From an uncultured Paracoccaceae bacterium (GTDB lineage: Bacteria; Pseudomonadota; Alphaproteobacteria; Rhodobacterales; Rhodobacteraceae): a stretch of 48,754 nucleotides of DNA. The position numbers were made by a program, and so were the translations under genes. This document shows, piece by piece, positions 1-11,880 of the stretch. Under the pieces are notes generated by a model. The model made no database searches, had not been told where the DNA came from, and worked only from the letters and a program-made list of their open reading frames with translations. How positions within the stretch are numbered: the first letter of the stretch is position 1; the number at the start of each line of letters is the position of its first letter. The DNA is taken from positions 1-48,754 of the forward strand of contig CAKZVL010000010.1 in the NCBI GenBank assembly GCA_937922155.1. Direction: 5' to 3'.

Positions 1-575
1 ATGCGCGGGATGACGTTGAAGGAATAGGCGTCATAGGCGGCCTGCATCATCGGGTTGGGCAGCTGGCTGAATTCCAGCACCATCAATCTGCCGCCGGGCT
101 TTAACACGCGATATGCTTCTTTCAGCCCATCCAAGGGCCGCGTCACATTTCGAATGCCAAAACTAATCGTGTAAACATCAAACGTGTTGTCCTCAAATGG
201 CAGCGCCATTGCATCACCAACAACCCAATCAAGGCTATCTGACATCCGTTCGGCCTCTGCCCGTTTGCGACCCTCAACCAGCATAGGTTCTGTCAGGTCC
301 AAAACGGTCGCGAGCCCTTCACCAGCGCGCTTCAGGAATCGAAAAGACACATCACCTGTGCCCCCAGCAACATCCAACAACCTTTGCCCCGGTCGTGGCG
401 CAAGCCAATCCATCATCGCGTCTTTCCAAACGCGGTGAATGCCCATCGACATGACATCATTCATAATGTCGTATTTACTAGCGACAGAGGAAAAGACGCC
501 TTGAACGCGGCCTGCTTTTTCGTCTTCCGGGACAGTCTCAAACCCGAAATGCGTGGTTTTGTCGGTATTTGTCAT
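1..575 (-). CDS. ubiE: Demethylmenaquinone/ubiquinone methyltransferase UbiE (3' part outside window)
   Basis: SAM-dependent C-methyltransferase of the ubiquinone (and menaquinone) pathway, acting on the quinone ring at the inner membrane. The 191 visible residues begin [15 protein letters not shown] and carry the UbiE features [14 protein letters not shown] near residue 30, the SAM-binding motif [13 protein letters not shown] near 66-78 and SFGIRNVT near 145. The family is about 250 residues, so roughly 60 C-terminal residues lie beyond the left edge. The start is the ATG at 575-573. It diverges from mutM with 87 bp between the two starts, a common arrangement near dnaA in this family. Identity is clear from the sequence; I infer only that the remainder is intact. 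Confidence 0.96.
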   Translation of the reverse strand, partial: MTNTDKTTHFGFETVPEDEKAGRVQGVFSSVASKYDIMNDVMSMGIHRVWKDAMMDWLAPRPGQRLLDVAGGTGDVSFRFLKRAGEGLATVLDLTEPMLVEGRKRAEAERMSDSLDWVVGDAMALPFEDNTFDVYTISFGIRNVTRPLDGLKEAYRVLKPGGRLMVLEFSQLPNPMMQAAYDAYSFNVIPR

Positions 576-662
576 CCCGGTCTTGCGTCCTTTGTTCTGC
601 CCTTACAAGTATAGGGCGCTAGGGTCCGCATACAACGGACCTGATCTCTAAGGAAGTCATCC

Positions 663-1514
663 ATGCCAGAATTGCCAGAGGTTGAGACAGTGCGTCGCGG
701 GTTAATGCCCGTAATGGAAGGTCAAACGATCGTCAAAGCAGCAGTGAACCGACACGATCTTCGCTGGCCGTTTCCCGACGGTATGGCAGATCGTTTGACT
801 GGCAAAGTGGTCAAGGCCCTGCGCCGTCGTTCAAAATACATCCTCGCTGACCTTAGCAGCAATGAAACCCTGCTCATCCATCTGGGCATGTCTGGCCGTA
901 TGCTGATTTCAGGACACCAAGTAGGGGATCATTATCATGACCACCCCGCACCTGCGAAACACGATCACGTCGTCTTTGATATGGAAAACGAGGCGCGGAT
1001 CACCTTCAATGACGCACGCCGATTTGGTGCAATGGATCTGATTACGACCCATGACTGCGATGATCATTGGTTAATGTGCGATCTCGGGCCAGAGCCATTG
1101 GGAAATCTGTTTAACGAAGATTATTTGGTTGAGCGGTTAAAGCGTCGCAACACACCGATCAAATCTGCCCTTTTGGATCAACGCATCATCGCAGGTCTTG
1201 GCAACATCTATGTCTGCGAGGTGCTGTTTCGCGCGGGAATCCACCCCACTCGAAAGGCCGGAAAAATCAGTTCCGCGCGCGTCGCAGGCTTGGTTCCAAT
1301 TGTGCGCGACGTGCTGGGCGAAGCCATCGCCGCTGGTGGATCTTCTTTCAAGGATTACAGGCAGGCTGATGGGGAACTGGGATATTTCCAACACGGCTTT
1401 CAGGTCTATGACCGAGAAGGACAAACCTGCCTAAAGCCAGTGTGCGAAGGTGAAATAAGGCGAATCGTTCAATCAGGGCGATCTTCTTTTTTCTGTCCGC
1501 AATGCCAAAGATGA
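663..1514 (+). CDS. mutM: Formamidopyrimidine-DNA glycosylase (Fpg/MutM)
   Basis: Base-excision repair enzyme that removes 8-oxoguanine and formamidopyrimidines and cleaves the abasic site. The N-terminus [14 protein letters not shown] supplies the catalytic Pro2 and Glu3. The mid-region contains the DNA-binding [20 protein letters not shown] block. The C-terminus ends in a Cys4 zinc finger (CLKPVC then FFCPQC, spacing C-x4-C-x16-C-x2-C) around the [13 protein letters not shown] loop. At 283 residues it is full length. It is divergent from ubiE and lies 64 bp before the enoyl-CoA hydratase, with which it may be cotranscribed. All key residues are present. Confidence 0.98.
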   Translation: MPELPEVETVRRGLMPVMEGQTIVKAAVNRHDLRWPFPDGMADRLTGKVVKALRRRSKYILADLSSNETLLIHLGMSGRMLISGHQVGDHYHDHPAPAKHDHVVFDMENEARITFNDARRFGAMDLITTHDCDDHWLMCDLGPEPLGNLFNEDYLVERLKRRNTPIKSALLDQRIIAGLGNIYVCEVLFRAGIHPTRKAGKISSARVAGLVPIVRDVLGEAIAAGGSSFKDYRQADGELGYFQHGFQVYDREGQTCLKPVCEGEIRRIVQSGRSSFFCPQCQR

Positions 1515-1578
1515 CTTGAAACCACCCGATCATTTGCCCATCAAACGGGTCATCAGCTGCTCAACAAGGGTATTTCAA

Positions 1579-2355
1579 ATGGCCTACGATACGATCAACG
1601 TCGACATCAATGACCATATTGCAACCATTACGCTGGACCGACCTGAGGCGCTAAACGCGCTGAACTCTCAGCTCTTGGGTGAACTTTGCGATGCGCTCGA
1701 AAAGGCGGACGCCAGCGACAAAGTACGCTGCATTATCTTGACCGGTTCGGAAAAGGCGTTTGCTGCTGGGGCTGACATCACCGAAATGATGGATCAGACC
1801 TTTGTGGATATGTACACCAAAGCGTTCTTTCGCTCGGAAACAGATCGCTTCAATGCAACGCGCAAACCAATTATCGGCGCCGTTGCAGGCTTTGCCCTTG
1901 GTGGCGGATGCGAATTGGCGATGATGTGTGACTTTATCATTGCGGCAGACAATGCAAAATTTGGACAGCCCGAAATCAATCTAGGCGTCATTGCCGGGAT
2001 CGGCGGAACACAACGTCTGACGCGTTATGTTGGTAAGTCCAAGTCAATGGAGATGCACCTAACAGGTCGTTTCATGGACGCAGCAGAGGCGGAAAGCTGC
2101 GGTTTGGTCAGCCGGGTAGTTCCGGCAAAGTCATTGCTAGACGAAGCCAAGTCAGCTGCTGAAAAAATTGCCGAAAAATCCTTGTTGGCTACGATGGCAG
2201 CCAAAGATGCCGTGAACCGTGCTTATGAGACGACATTGGCCGAAGGCGTAAATTATGAACGCAGCGTCTTTTATGCGCTTTTCTCTACCGAGGACCAAAA
2301 GGAAGGCATGACTGCCTTTAAGGAAAAGCGGGAACCGCGGATGAGAGATAAATAA
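1579..2355 (+). CDS. Enoyl-CoA hydratase (crotonase family)
   Basis: Hydrates 2-trans-enoyl-CoA to 3-hydroxyacyl-CoA in fatty-acid or related acyl-CoA breakdown in the cytoplasm. The 258-residue length is typical. Oxyanion-hole segment AFAAGADITEM is near residues 60-70 and GGGCELAMMCD near 108-118. The two catalytic glutamates are Glu112 (GGGCELA) and Glu132 (FGQPEINLG), 20 residues apart as in characterised crotonases. The frame is open from 1516, but I chose the ATG at 1579, which follows AAGG at 1566-1569 and gives the standard MAYDTINVD N-terminus. It sits between mutM and rpsT. The family shape is certain; the exact acyl-CoA substrate cannot be read from the sequence. Confidence 0.95.
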   Translation: MAYDTINVDINDHIATITLDRPEALNALNSQLLGELCDALEKADASDKVRCIILTGSEKAFAAGADITEMMDQTFVDMYTKAFFRSETDRFNATRKPIIGAVAGFALGGGCELAMMCDFIIAADNAKFGQPEINLGVIAGIGGTQRLTRYVGKSKSMEMHLTGRFMDAAEAESCGLVSRVVPAKSLLDEAKSAAEKIAEKSLLATMAAKDAVNRAYETTLAEGVNYERSVFYALFSTEDQKEGMTAFKEKREPRMRDK

Positions 2356-2502
2356 AGGGGCTTCCCTTAATCGTCCAAGAATACTAAAGACACCTCAGAC
2401 ATGCGCGTGATGCCCGCTTTGGCAGATTCGGCCGGTACGAAACCCGGTGGGCCATCAGGCGCAATGAATTGTATTTGATGAACCCAAACGAAAGATACGA
2501 CC

Positions 2503-2766
2503 ATGGCAAACTCAGCTCAGGCTAAAAAACGCGCACGTCAGAACGAAGCTCGCTTTGCAATTAACAAAATGCGCCGCTCTCGGATTCGCACACACCTTCG
2601 CGCGGTCGAAGAAGCAATCGAATCGGGTGATAAGGCTGCGTCGCTTGCCGCTTTGAAAGCAGCACAGCCAGAGCTGATGCGCGGTGTCACAAAGGGCGTC
2701 ATGCACAAGAACACAGCGGCACGGAAAATGTCTCGCCTATCCTCACGGGTAAAAGCTCTGGGCTAG
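2503..2766 (+). CDS. rpsT: 30S ribosomal protein S20
   Basis: Primary 16S rRNA-binding protein of the small ribosomal subunit. The 87-residue, Lys/Arg-rich sequence begins [15 protein letters not shown] and contains the family signature [23 protein letters not shown] at the C-terminus. Length is normal for the family. It precedes dnaA, as in many Rhodobacterales, but two strong terminator hairpins follow the stop, so rpsT and dnaA are probably separate transcripts. Confidence 0.98.
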   Translation: MANSAQAKKRARQNEARFAINKMRRSRIRTHLRAVEEAIESGDKAASLAALKAAQPELMRGVTKGVMHKNTAARKMSRLSSRVKALG

Positions 2767-2773
2767 TTCGAAA

Positions 2774-2799
2774 ATGGCAACACGTTGCCATCTTTTTTT
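2774..2799 (+). terminator. Rho-independent terminator of rpsT
   Basis: Perfect 7-bp stem ATGGCAA (2774-2780) / TTGCCAT (2785-2791) with loop CACG, followed by C and seven T residues. It starts 8 bp after the rpsT stop codon. Confidence 0.85.
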
Positions 2800-2806
2800 A
2801 CATCAA

Positions 2807-2845
2807 AAGGCGCGCCTTTCTTGGGCGCGCCTTCTTCATTTTTTT
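2807..2845 (+). terminator. Second tandem terminator after rpsT
   Basis: A 10-bp GC-rich stem AAGGCGCGCC (2807-2816) / GGCGCGCCTT (2824-2833) with a 7-nt loop, followed by a T-rich stretch including seven T at 2839-2845. With the preceding hairpin it strongly insulates dnaA from rpsT. Confidence 0.8.
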
Positions 2846-3299
2846 GAGAAATAAAAAAGTTTTTCGTTGATTCAAAGCGCTCACAGATTCTTTCTCCGGA
2901 ATGACTGAGTCAAGCCTGTTGTTCAGTTGAATATCTCTCAAACAGCTTGCTAACTTGTCCTTGCGATTCACTTCGTTCCCGGGGGGGACACAAAGGACAT
3001 TATCAATCTTGGGCCGCGTGGCAGCATTCTGCCATGGTTGAACGACGGCGTATTGATGATCTTTTTGTACTAAGTTTGCGACCTCGTTGCAAACCTTCGA
3101 GCTGTTTTTGAGGTCCGTAAGGTCGTCACATTTGGCACCCCTGCTGTTGAGATGATGCACATGCAATTGCGTGGGCAAGTCTCGATCGAGAGTGTGCGGC
3201 AAGGTTTAAGGCGACTTTGCTGTTTGGGTAGCTCTGTTCAAAGTGAGTGCGGCAGCGAACGCTGTCTACAAGGACATGGCATTAGGGGTTTAAAATAAT
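2846..3299 (+). promoter_or_regulatory. dnaA upstream region with clustered GANTC sites
   Basis: This 454-bp non-coding stretch must carry the dnaA promoter. It has four GANTC sites within 101 bp (2869-2873, 2886-2890, 2907-2911, 2965-2969), far denser than the one per 256 bp expected by chance. GANTC is the target of the cell-cycle methyltransferase CcrM in Alphaproteobacteria, where dnaA transcription is known to respond to promoter methylation (Caulobacter). I found no DnaA box within one mismatch of TTATCCACA and no convincing ORF here. Confidence 0.6.
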
Positions 3300-4652
3300 A
3301 TGGATCGACAGGTTTGGAGCGATGTTAAGGCAGCACTCAAAGAAAGCATGACGGAAAACAGCTATACCAGCTGGATCGAACCTCTGCAGCTCAAGCATCT
3401 TGAAGATCGCGTTGCAACATTTGAAGTCACAACCGGCTTTATCGGCAACTACGTCAACCAGAACTTCGGCGACCAAATCCTGTTCCAATTCAATCGCCAC
3501 AAGCAAGATGTTCAGCGCCTGCGCTTTGACGTGGCCAATGTCCAAACCGCCCCAGTTGCAAAGGCGCCTGCCAAACCGCCACGCCGTGCCTCCGCACCTG
3601 ATCCTGATGGTTTTGCTGGATCTGCAATTGATAGCCGGTTCACCTTTGACACCTTCGTTGTCGGTAAACCCAACGAACTGGCAAACGCGGCCGCCCGTCG
3701 TGTTGCAGAAGGTGGACCCGTCACCTTCAACCCACTGTTCCTTTATGGGGGCGTCGGCCTTGGTAAGACCCATCTAATGCATGCCATCGCAAATGAGCTG
3801 AAGGTACAAAGCCCAGAGCTGAACGTTCTTTATTTGTCAGCGGAACAATTCATGTACCGCTTCATCACCGCTTTGCGCGAACGCAAGATGATGGATTTCA
3901 AACAGATCTTCCGCTCTGTCGATATCCTGATGGTCGATGACGTGCAGTTCATCGCCGGCAAAGACAGCACACAAGAAGAGTTCTTTCACACCTTCAACGC
4001 GCTTGTGGACTCGCAAAAGCAAATTATCATCTCTGCTGACCGAGCGCCGGGCGAGATTAAGGATCTTGAAGATCGCATTCGCTCACGCCTTCAGTGCGGC
4101 CTGGTCGTTGATCTGCATCCAACAGATTACGAACTGCGCCTTGGCGTGCTCCAATCCAAGGTCGAAGTGCAAAAGGCCCAGTATCCAAATCTTGCCATTG
4201 CGGACGGTGTTCTGGAATTCCTCGCGCATCGCATCACATCCAACGTGCGTGTGCTCGAAGGGGCGCTGACCCGCTTATTCGCTTTCGCGAGCCTTGTAGG
4301 GCGCGACATCAACATGGAACTGACACAAGATTGTCTGTCTGATGTCCTCAAAGCCTCAGACCGCAAGGTCACGGTTGAGGAAATTCAGCGTAAGGTGTCG
4401 GATCATTATAACATCCGTTTGTCTGACTTGATCGGTCCAAAGCGGGTGCGCAACTTTGCGCGCCCGCGTCAAATTGCAATGTACCTGTCCAAGGAAATGA
4501 CCAGCCGGTCGCTCCCTGATATTGGTCGTCGGTTCGGCGGCCGGGACCACACGACAGTCATGCACGGTGTTAAGAAGATCGAAGAGCTAAAGATCATCGA
4601 CAGCCAAATTGCAGACGATATAGAGCTGCTGCGCCGGTCCCTGACCGAATAG
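3300..4652 (+). CDS. dnaA: Chromosomal replication initiator protein DnaA
   Basis: AAA+ ATPase that binds DnaA boxes and melts the origin. The 450 residues show domain I (1-80, WSDVKAALKESMTENSYTSWIEPL), a short Pro/Ala linker (80-105), Walker A GGVGLGKTH (about 150-158), Walker B ILMVDDVQF (209-217), and the C-terminal DNA-binding domain with signature GGRDHTTVMHGVKKI near 417-431. The start ATG at 3300 gives the normal N-terminus; a weak TAGGGG lies about 10 bases upstream. dnaN follows after 127 bp. Length and motifs are complete. Confidence 0.99.
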   Translation: MDRQVWSDVKAALKESMTENSYTSWIEPLQLKHLEDRVATFEVTTGFIGNYVNQNFGDQILFQFNRHKQDVQRLRFDVANVQTAPVAKAPAKPPRRASAPDPDGFAGSAIDSRFTFDTFVVGKPNELANAAARRVAEGGPVTFNPLFLYGGVGLGKTHLMHAIANELKVQSPELNVLYLSAEQFMYRFITALRERKMMDFKQIFRSVDILMVDDVQFIAGKDSTQEEFFHTFNALVDSQKQIIISADRAPGEIKDLEDRIRSRLQCGLVVDLHPTDYELRLGVLQSKVEVQKAQYPNLAIADGVLEFLAHRITSNVRVLEGALTRLFAFASLVGRDINMELTQDCLSDVLKASDRKVTVEEIQRKVSDHYNIRLSDLIGPKRVRNFARPRQIAMYLSKEMTSRSLPDIGRRFGGRDHTTVMHGVKKIEELKIIDSQIADDIELLRRSLTE

Positions 4653-4779
4653 CAGGTCAACCGGCGCTTGACCCCGGCTCAGCAAAGAATAACAGTCATC
4701 TAAATTAGACTTGAGCCGGACGTGAAAATCGCTAGGTTTTGCGTCCCGGCGGCGGTTGCCGTCACGACGGAGCACGAAC

Positions 4780-5898
4780 ATGAAATTCAGTATCGAACGG
4801 GCCAGCCTTTTGAAAGCTGTTGCGCAAGCGCAGTCCGTCGTTGAACGACGCAACACAATTCCGATTCTAGCCAATGTGCTGATCGAAGCCGAAGGCGACA
4901 CTGTTCAATTTCGCGCCACTGATTTAGATATCGAAGTCGTGGATCGTGCCGCTGCCAAGGTGGAACGCGCAGGTGCTACAACCGTCAACGCGGTGACCTT
5001 GAACGAGATTGTGCGAAAACTTCCCGATGGTGCACTGGTGTCATTGTCAGAAGACGGCGTATCTGGCCGCTTGACGATTGAGGCCGGACGGTCAAACTTT
5101 TCCTTGGCCACTTTGCCCAAGGAAGACTTCCCAGTCATGGCCTCGTCTGAGTATGCGACGAATTTTTCGGCGCCCGCGCCAATGTTGCGCCGGTTGTTCG
5201 ATAAGGCCAAATTCGCAATCTCGACAGAGGAAACGCGTTATTACCTCAACGGTATCTATATGCACATATCTGACGCAGATGGCGGTAAGGTCTTGCGGTG
5301 CGTGGCCACCGATGGTCACCGCCTAGCGCGGATTGACGCGGAATTGCCGGAAGGGGCAAGCGATATGGCTGGCGTCATCGTCCCGCGCAAAACCGTGGGT
5401 GAGCTGCGCAAGCTTCTGGACGATGACGAGATGAAAATCGCCGTATCTGTGTCAGAAACCAAAGTCCGCTTTGCCACGCCAGACATCACGCTAACGTCCA
5501 AAGTGATCGACGGAACCTTCCCCGATTACACGCGCGTCATTCCATCCGGCAACACGCGCAAGCTAGAAGTCGACGCAAGCGAATTTGCCAAAGCTGTGGA
5601 TCGTGTGGCCACCGTGTCATCTGAACGGTCCCGCGCGGTAAAACTGGTCTTGGAAGAAGACAAGCTGACGCTTTCGGTCAATGCCCCCGACAGTGGCGCC
5701 GCCGAAGAAGAGCTCGCCGTGGCCTACAACGACGAACCCTTGGAAATCGGGTTTAACGCAAAATATCTTTTGGAAATCGCTAGCCAGGTCGACCGTGAAA
5801 ATGCGGTGTTCTTGTTTAACTCCTCAGGCGATCCGACGTTGATGCGCGAAGGAAATGATACAAGCGCTGTCTATGTCGTTATGCCGATGCGCGTTTAA
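4780..5898 (+). CDS. dnaN: DNA polymerase III beta subunit (sliding clamp)
   Basis: Ring-shaped processivity factor that tethers polymerase III to DNA and recruits Hda, MutS and ligase. The 372-residue product begins MKFSIERASLLKAV, the typical N-terminus, and ends in the family tail AVYVVMPMRV. The reading frame is open from 4756, but the ATG at 4780 follows GGAG at 4769-4772 and matches the family. It lies downstream of dnaA and 55 bp before recF; that gap contains two hairpins (listed separately). Confidence 0.98.
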   Translation: MKFSIERASLLKAVAQAQSVVERRNTIPILANVLIEAEGDTVQFRATDLDIEVVDRAAAKVERAGATTVNAVTLNEIVRKLPDGALVSLSEDGVSGRLTIEAGRSNFSLATLPKEDFPVMASSEYATNFSAPAPMLRRLFDKAKFAISTEETRYYLNGIYMHISDADGGKVLRCVATDGHRLARIDAELPEGASDMAGVIVPRKTVGELRKLLDDDEMKIAVSVSETKVRFATPDITLTSKVIDGTFPDYTRVIPSGNTRKLEVDASEFAKAVDRVATVSSERSRAVKLVLEEDKLTLSVNAPDSGAAEEELAVAYNDEPLEIGFNAKYLLEIASQVDRENAVFLFNSSGDPTLMREGNDTSAVYVVMPMRV

Positions 5899-5903
5899 GG
5901 GTG

Positions 5904-5952
5904 CCAAATTCTTGAAATAGAATTTGGGCCAAAATTTTGGAAAATTTTGCCC
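5904..5952 (+). promoter_or_regulatory. Two overlapping hairpins in the dnaN-recF junction
   Basis: Hairpin 1 is CCAAATTC (5904-5911) / GAATTTGG (5920-5927) with an 8-nt loop. Hairpin 2 is GGG-CAAAATTTT (5926-5938) / AAAATTTTG-CCC (5941-5952), with C5929 bulged. They share bases 5926-5927, so both cannot fully form together. Hairpin 2 ends one base before the recF ATG at 5954, and the only Shine-Dalgarno-like GGA (5939-5941) sits in its apex. This looks like a translational control or attenuation site for recF. Confidence 0.5.
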
Positions 5953-5953
5953 A

Positions 5954-7063
5954 ATGGCCACCCTTTCGCTTCAACAGCTGACTTTGTCGCATTTTCGTTC
6001 GCATCGACGGGCGAAGCTGTCCTGCGACGCGCGGCCTGTGGCCATCTTTGGCCCTAACGGATCTGGCAAGACGAACCTGATCGAAGCGGTCTCTCTTTTC
6101 TCGCCCGGTCGCGGCTTGCGTCGTGCGGGCCCTGATGACCTAACCCGCAGGCCTGAGGCCATCGGTTGGAAACTCAGCGCGGTGCTCGACGCGCCCAGCG
6201 GGACACATGAACTTGAAACCGGGGCAGAGGCAGGTCAATCGCGCACCTTGCGGGTCGACGGCAAAACATCACCACAAGTCGCGCTCGGCCAGGTCACCCG
6301 CGTTCTGTGGTTGGTGCCATCAATGGATCGTCTCTGGATCGAAGGGGCCGAAGGGCGTCGTCGTTTTCTGGACCGCGCCACGCTCAGCTTTGTGCCGACC
6401 CATGCTGAAGCGACCTTGCGTTACGAAAAGGCGATGCGTGAACGCAACCGCCTGCTCAAAGACATGGTGCGTGATGCGCATTGGTACCTCGCCCTAGAAG
6501 ACCATATGGCCCAAGCCGCAGCAGAGATCACAGAAAACCGAGAGTTGACGATCCAAGCGCTCAGCGCAGGGCAACAAAAGGGCGACAGCACGTTCCCGAA
6601 ATCGACCCTTGCGCTCACAAACGCAGGGCTTGCGAACGCCGGAGTGGACGTAGGCGGCTGGAAAGAGGTGTTTGCAGAAGGGCGCATGAAAGACCTCGGC
6701 GCTGGGCGCACGCTTTCTGGGCCGCACAGAGCCGATCTGGACGCGGTCTTTGCCGCCAAAGGTATGGCCGCAAAGGATTGCTCTACAGGCGAACAAAAGG
6801 CGTTACTGATTTCGCTGATCCTCGCCAATGCGCGCAAGGTTGGCAAAGCCTTCGGCGCGCCGCCCATCTTATTGTTGGATGAAGTCGCCGCACATCTGGA
6901 TGAAGGGCGTCGCGCTGCGCTCTATGATGAAATCTGTGGCCTTGGCGCTCAGGCATGGATGACAGGCACAGAACAGGCCTTGTTTGACAGTCTTGGGCAA
7001 CGGGGCCAATACATCGAAGTCTGTGAACAAGACGGCGAAAGCCAGATCAAGCAAGTGGATTGA
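5954..7063 (+). CDS. recF: DNA replication and repair protein RecF
   Basis: SMC-like ATPase that loads RecA at single-strand gaps with RecO and RecR. The 369-residue product has Walker A GPNGSGKTN at 33-41, a signature motif region LSGPHRADLD and Walker B ILLLDEVAAHLDEGRR toward the C-terminus. The ATG at 5954 gives MATLSLQQLTLSHFRSH, the family N-terminus; an upstream in-frame start at 5924 would add ten unrelated residues and lies inside a hairpin. No good Shine-Dalgarno precedes the ATG, consistent with structure-controlled or coupled translation from dnaN. A LysE-type gene follows after 3 bp. Confidence 0.97.
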   Translation: MATLSLQQLTLSHFRSHRRAKLSCDARPVAIFGPNGSGKTNLIEAVSLFSPGRGLRRAGPDDLTRRPEAIGWKLSAVLDAPSGTHELETGAEAGQSRTLRVDGKTSPQVALGQVTRVLWLVPSMDRLWIEGAEGRRRFLDRATLSFVPTHAEATLRYEKAMRERNRLLKDMVRDAHWYLALEDHMAQAAAEITENRELTIQALSAGQQKGDSTFPKSTLALTNAGLANAGVDVGGWKEVFAEGRMKDLGAGRTLSGPHRADLDAVFAAKGMAAKDCSTGEQKALLISLILANARKVGKAFGAPPILLLDEVAAHLDEGRRAALYDEICGLGAQAWMTGTEQALFDSLGQRGQYIEVCEQDGESQIKQVD

Positions 7064-7066
7064 ACA

Positions 7067-10184
<3,118 letters not shown>

Positions 10185-10189
10185 CGAAA

Positions 10190-10219
10190 CAAAAAATGCA
10201 GGGCAATGCCGCCCTGCAT
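10190..10219 (-). terminator. Terminator between convergent gyrB and udh
   Basis: Perfect 9-bp stem ATGCAGGGC (10196-10204) / GCCCTGCAT (10211-10219), loop AATGCC. On the minus strand it is followed by a six-T run (A run at 10191-10196), so it fits best as the end of the udh transcript; on the plus strand no T run follows, though it may also slow gyrB read-through. Confidence 0.75.
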
Positions 10220-10248
10220 CATCTTGCCAAAAATATTCAAATCCGACG

Positions 10249-11085
10249 TCAGCCTTTGACGTCGCGCGCTCTGATCATCTCGACCCCGCTGGTGCCCAAT
10301 GGCACCACAGCAAAGGGGCCGCCATGGCACATGTCCTCTGGGTTTTGGGGATCTTGCGGTTGGGCGTTGGGTAGGATTTTGTCGGCATAATCTTCTGCAT
10401 TGTCCTTGGGGCGAAAACCCAAAAAGGCAGCACCTGAATTGTCCAACCCGGCGCGGTCATTGTTGGACACACCATAGATAATGCTGAACCCGACTGTGGG
10501 CGAGCTAACGCACTTTTCGACCATTTGGATAGCGTCCCCTTCCGACAACCAAGTCCCCAAAGCGCGGCTGTTGCCCGGCTTTGGCGTGGCAGATGCGATG
10601 CGCATGCAGACCGTTTCAAGGCCACGTTTGTCCCAGTAAAGGCTGGCAAGGTCTTCGCTAAAACATTTGGCCAACCCGTAATAGGTGTCCGGGCGATGGG
10701 CAGCATCCACGCCAATTGCGGTCTGTTTGGGGTGCATACCCACAGCATGGATCGAACTTGCAAAAACGATACGTCGGACCCCATGCTGGTGGGCGCTTTC
10801 CCAGATATTATAAGCGCTCAGTAAGTTAGAATGAAAAATCTTCTCCCACGCCGCTTCATCCGCGATAGACCCGAAATGGACAACCATCTCAGCGCCGTCG
10901 AGCAGGGCATGCACTTCGTCCCAAACGCCTATATCGACCTTCTTATAGGTCTCATTGGAGAGCAGGTCGTTTACAGTATCGGCGATATCGGTAGAGACGA
11001 GCTCTTCGCACAAGGCTGCCAGCGGTTTGCGGCATAGTCCGCCTAGGTAACCAGCGGCCCCAGTGAGCACAATTTTCTTAATCAT
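10249..11085 (-). CDS. udh: Uronate dehydrogenase (SDR family)
   Basis: NAD-dependent oxidation of D-galacturonate or D-glucuronate to the aldarolactone, the first step of the oxidative uronate pathway. The 278-residue product starts with the Rossmann motif VLTGAAGYLG and has the catalytic Tyr136 and Lys140 in YGLAK, the position reported for the Agrobacterium enzyme. The block FLGFRPKDNAEDYAD also matches uronate dehydrogenases. Its start overlaps the stop of the upstream aldolase gene by ATGA (11085-11082), implying translational coupling and a shared sugar-acid pathway. A general NAD-dependent epimerase is the fallback annotation. Confidence 0.8.
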   Translation of the reverse strand: MIKKIVLTGAAGYLGGLCRKPLAALCEELVSTDIADTVNDLLSNETYKKVDIGVWDEVHALLDGAEMVVHFGSIADEAAWEKIFHSNLLSAYNIWESAHQHGVRRIVFASSIHAVGMHPKQTAIGVDAAHRPDTYYGLAKCFSEDLASLYWDKRGLETVCMRIASATPKPGNSRALGTWLSEGDAIQMVEKCVSSPTVGFSIIYGVSNNDRAGLDNSGAAFLGFRPKDNAEDYADKILPNAQPQDPQNPEDMCHGGPFAVVPLGTSGVEMIRARDVKG

Positions 11086-11849
11086 CCTTCGCCTTTCAAT
11101 TTGGCAACCAGCGCATCTGCACCCCGCGCCAAAATCCCTACATCAATTCCACAGGCCACAAATGTGAAGCCATCGTCCAAAAGTCTCTGCGCCTTTTCGG
11201 GATCCGTCACAAGTGTTCCAACAGGCACGCCAGCTTCCATCAGTTTTTTGGCAACCGGCATAATCGCCTCCCACACCTTTGGGTGCAAAGGCTGACCGAG
11301 GTATCCCATATCAGCAGCAATGTCGGCAGGGCCAAAAAAAACACCATCCACGCCTTCGATCGTGCCGATGTCTACAGCAATCTCCATCGCTTCTCGGGTC
11401 TCAACTTGCAGGACGATGGTGGTTTCCTCATCAACACGAGCGACATAATCTGACATGCGTCCAAACTGGTTTGCACGGGACGTCCCACCAAAACCGCGTA
11501 TGCCTTTGGGTGGATAACGGGTCGCGGCAACTGCCGCTTTGCCTTCATCCACGGATTGGATCATCGGAAACAAGAGCCCCGGCGCGCCCATATCCATCAG
11601 TCGCTTCACCGTGACAAAATCATTCCAAGGCGGGCGCACAAGACAGGACGTATGCGGTGCAATGGCCTGCAATTGGCCCAAAACGTCCATTTCGTTTCCC
11701 GGCGCATGCTCCATGTCAACAACGAGCCAATCAAAACCAGCGCTCGCGATGACCTCTGCCGCATAAGGATTGGCAAGACTGACCCAGCATCCTATTTGTG
11801 CCTTTCCTTGCTTTAAGGCAGACTTAAACGGGTTATTTTGCATTTTCAT
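11082..11849 (-). CDS. HpcH/HpaI-family class II aldolase
   Basis: Metal-dependent aldolase of the family that cleaves 2-keto-3-deoxy-sugar acids or 4-hydroxy-2-ketoheptanedioate to pyruvate plus an aldehyde. Motifs include FDWLVVDMEHAPGNEMD, the Arg-containing LVRPPW, MIQSVDEGKAAVAATRYPPKGIRG, and the metal-ligand segments VLQVETREAMEIAVDI and VFFGPADIAADMG. The ATG at 11849 is preceded by AAGGA with good spacing; an in-frame ATG at 11867 lacks this. Coupling to udh suggests a 5-keto-4-deoxyglucarate aldolase role downstream of uronate oxidation. Family certain; substrate inferred. Confidence 0.85.
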   Translation of the reverse strand: MKMQNNPFKSALKQGKAQIGCWVSLANPYAAEVIASAGFDWLVVDMEHAPGNEMDVLGQLQAIAPHTSCLVRPPWNDFVTVKRLMDMGAPGLLFPMIQSVDEGKAAVAATRYPPKGIRGFGGTSRANQFGRMSDYVARVDEETTIVLQVETREAMEIAVDIGTIEGVDGVFFGPADIAADMGYLGQPLHPKVWEAIMPVAKKLMEAGVPVGTLVTDPEKAQRLLDDGFTFVACGIDVGILARGADALVAKLKGEG

Positions 11850-11880
11850 TTGATATTCCTTGGGCATCTTTTCGTGCGAG

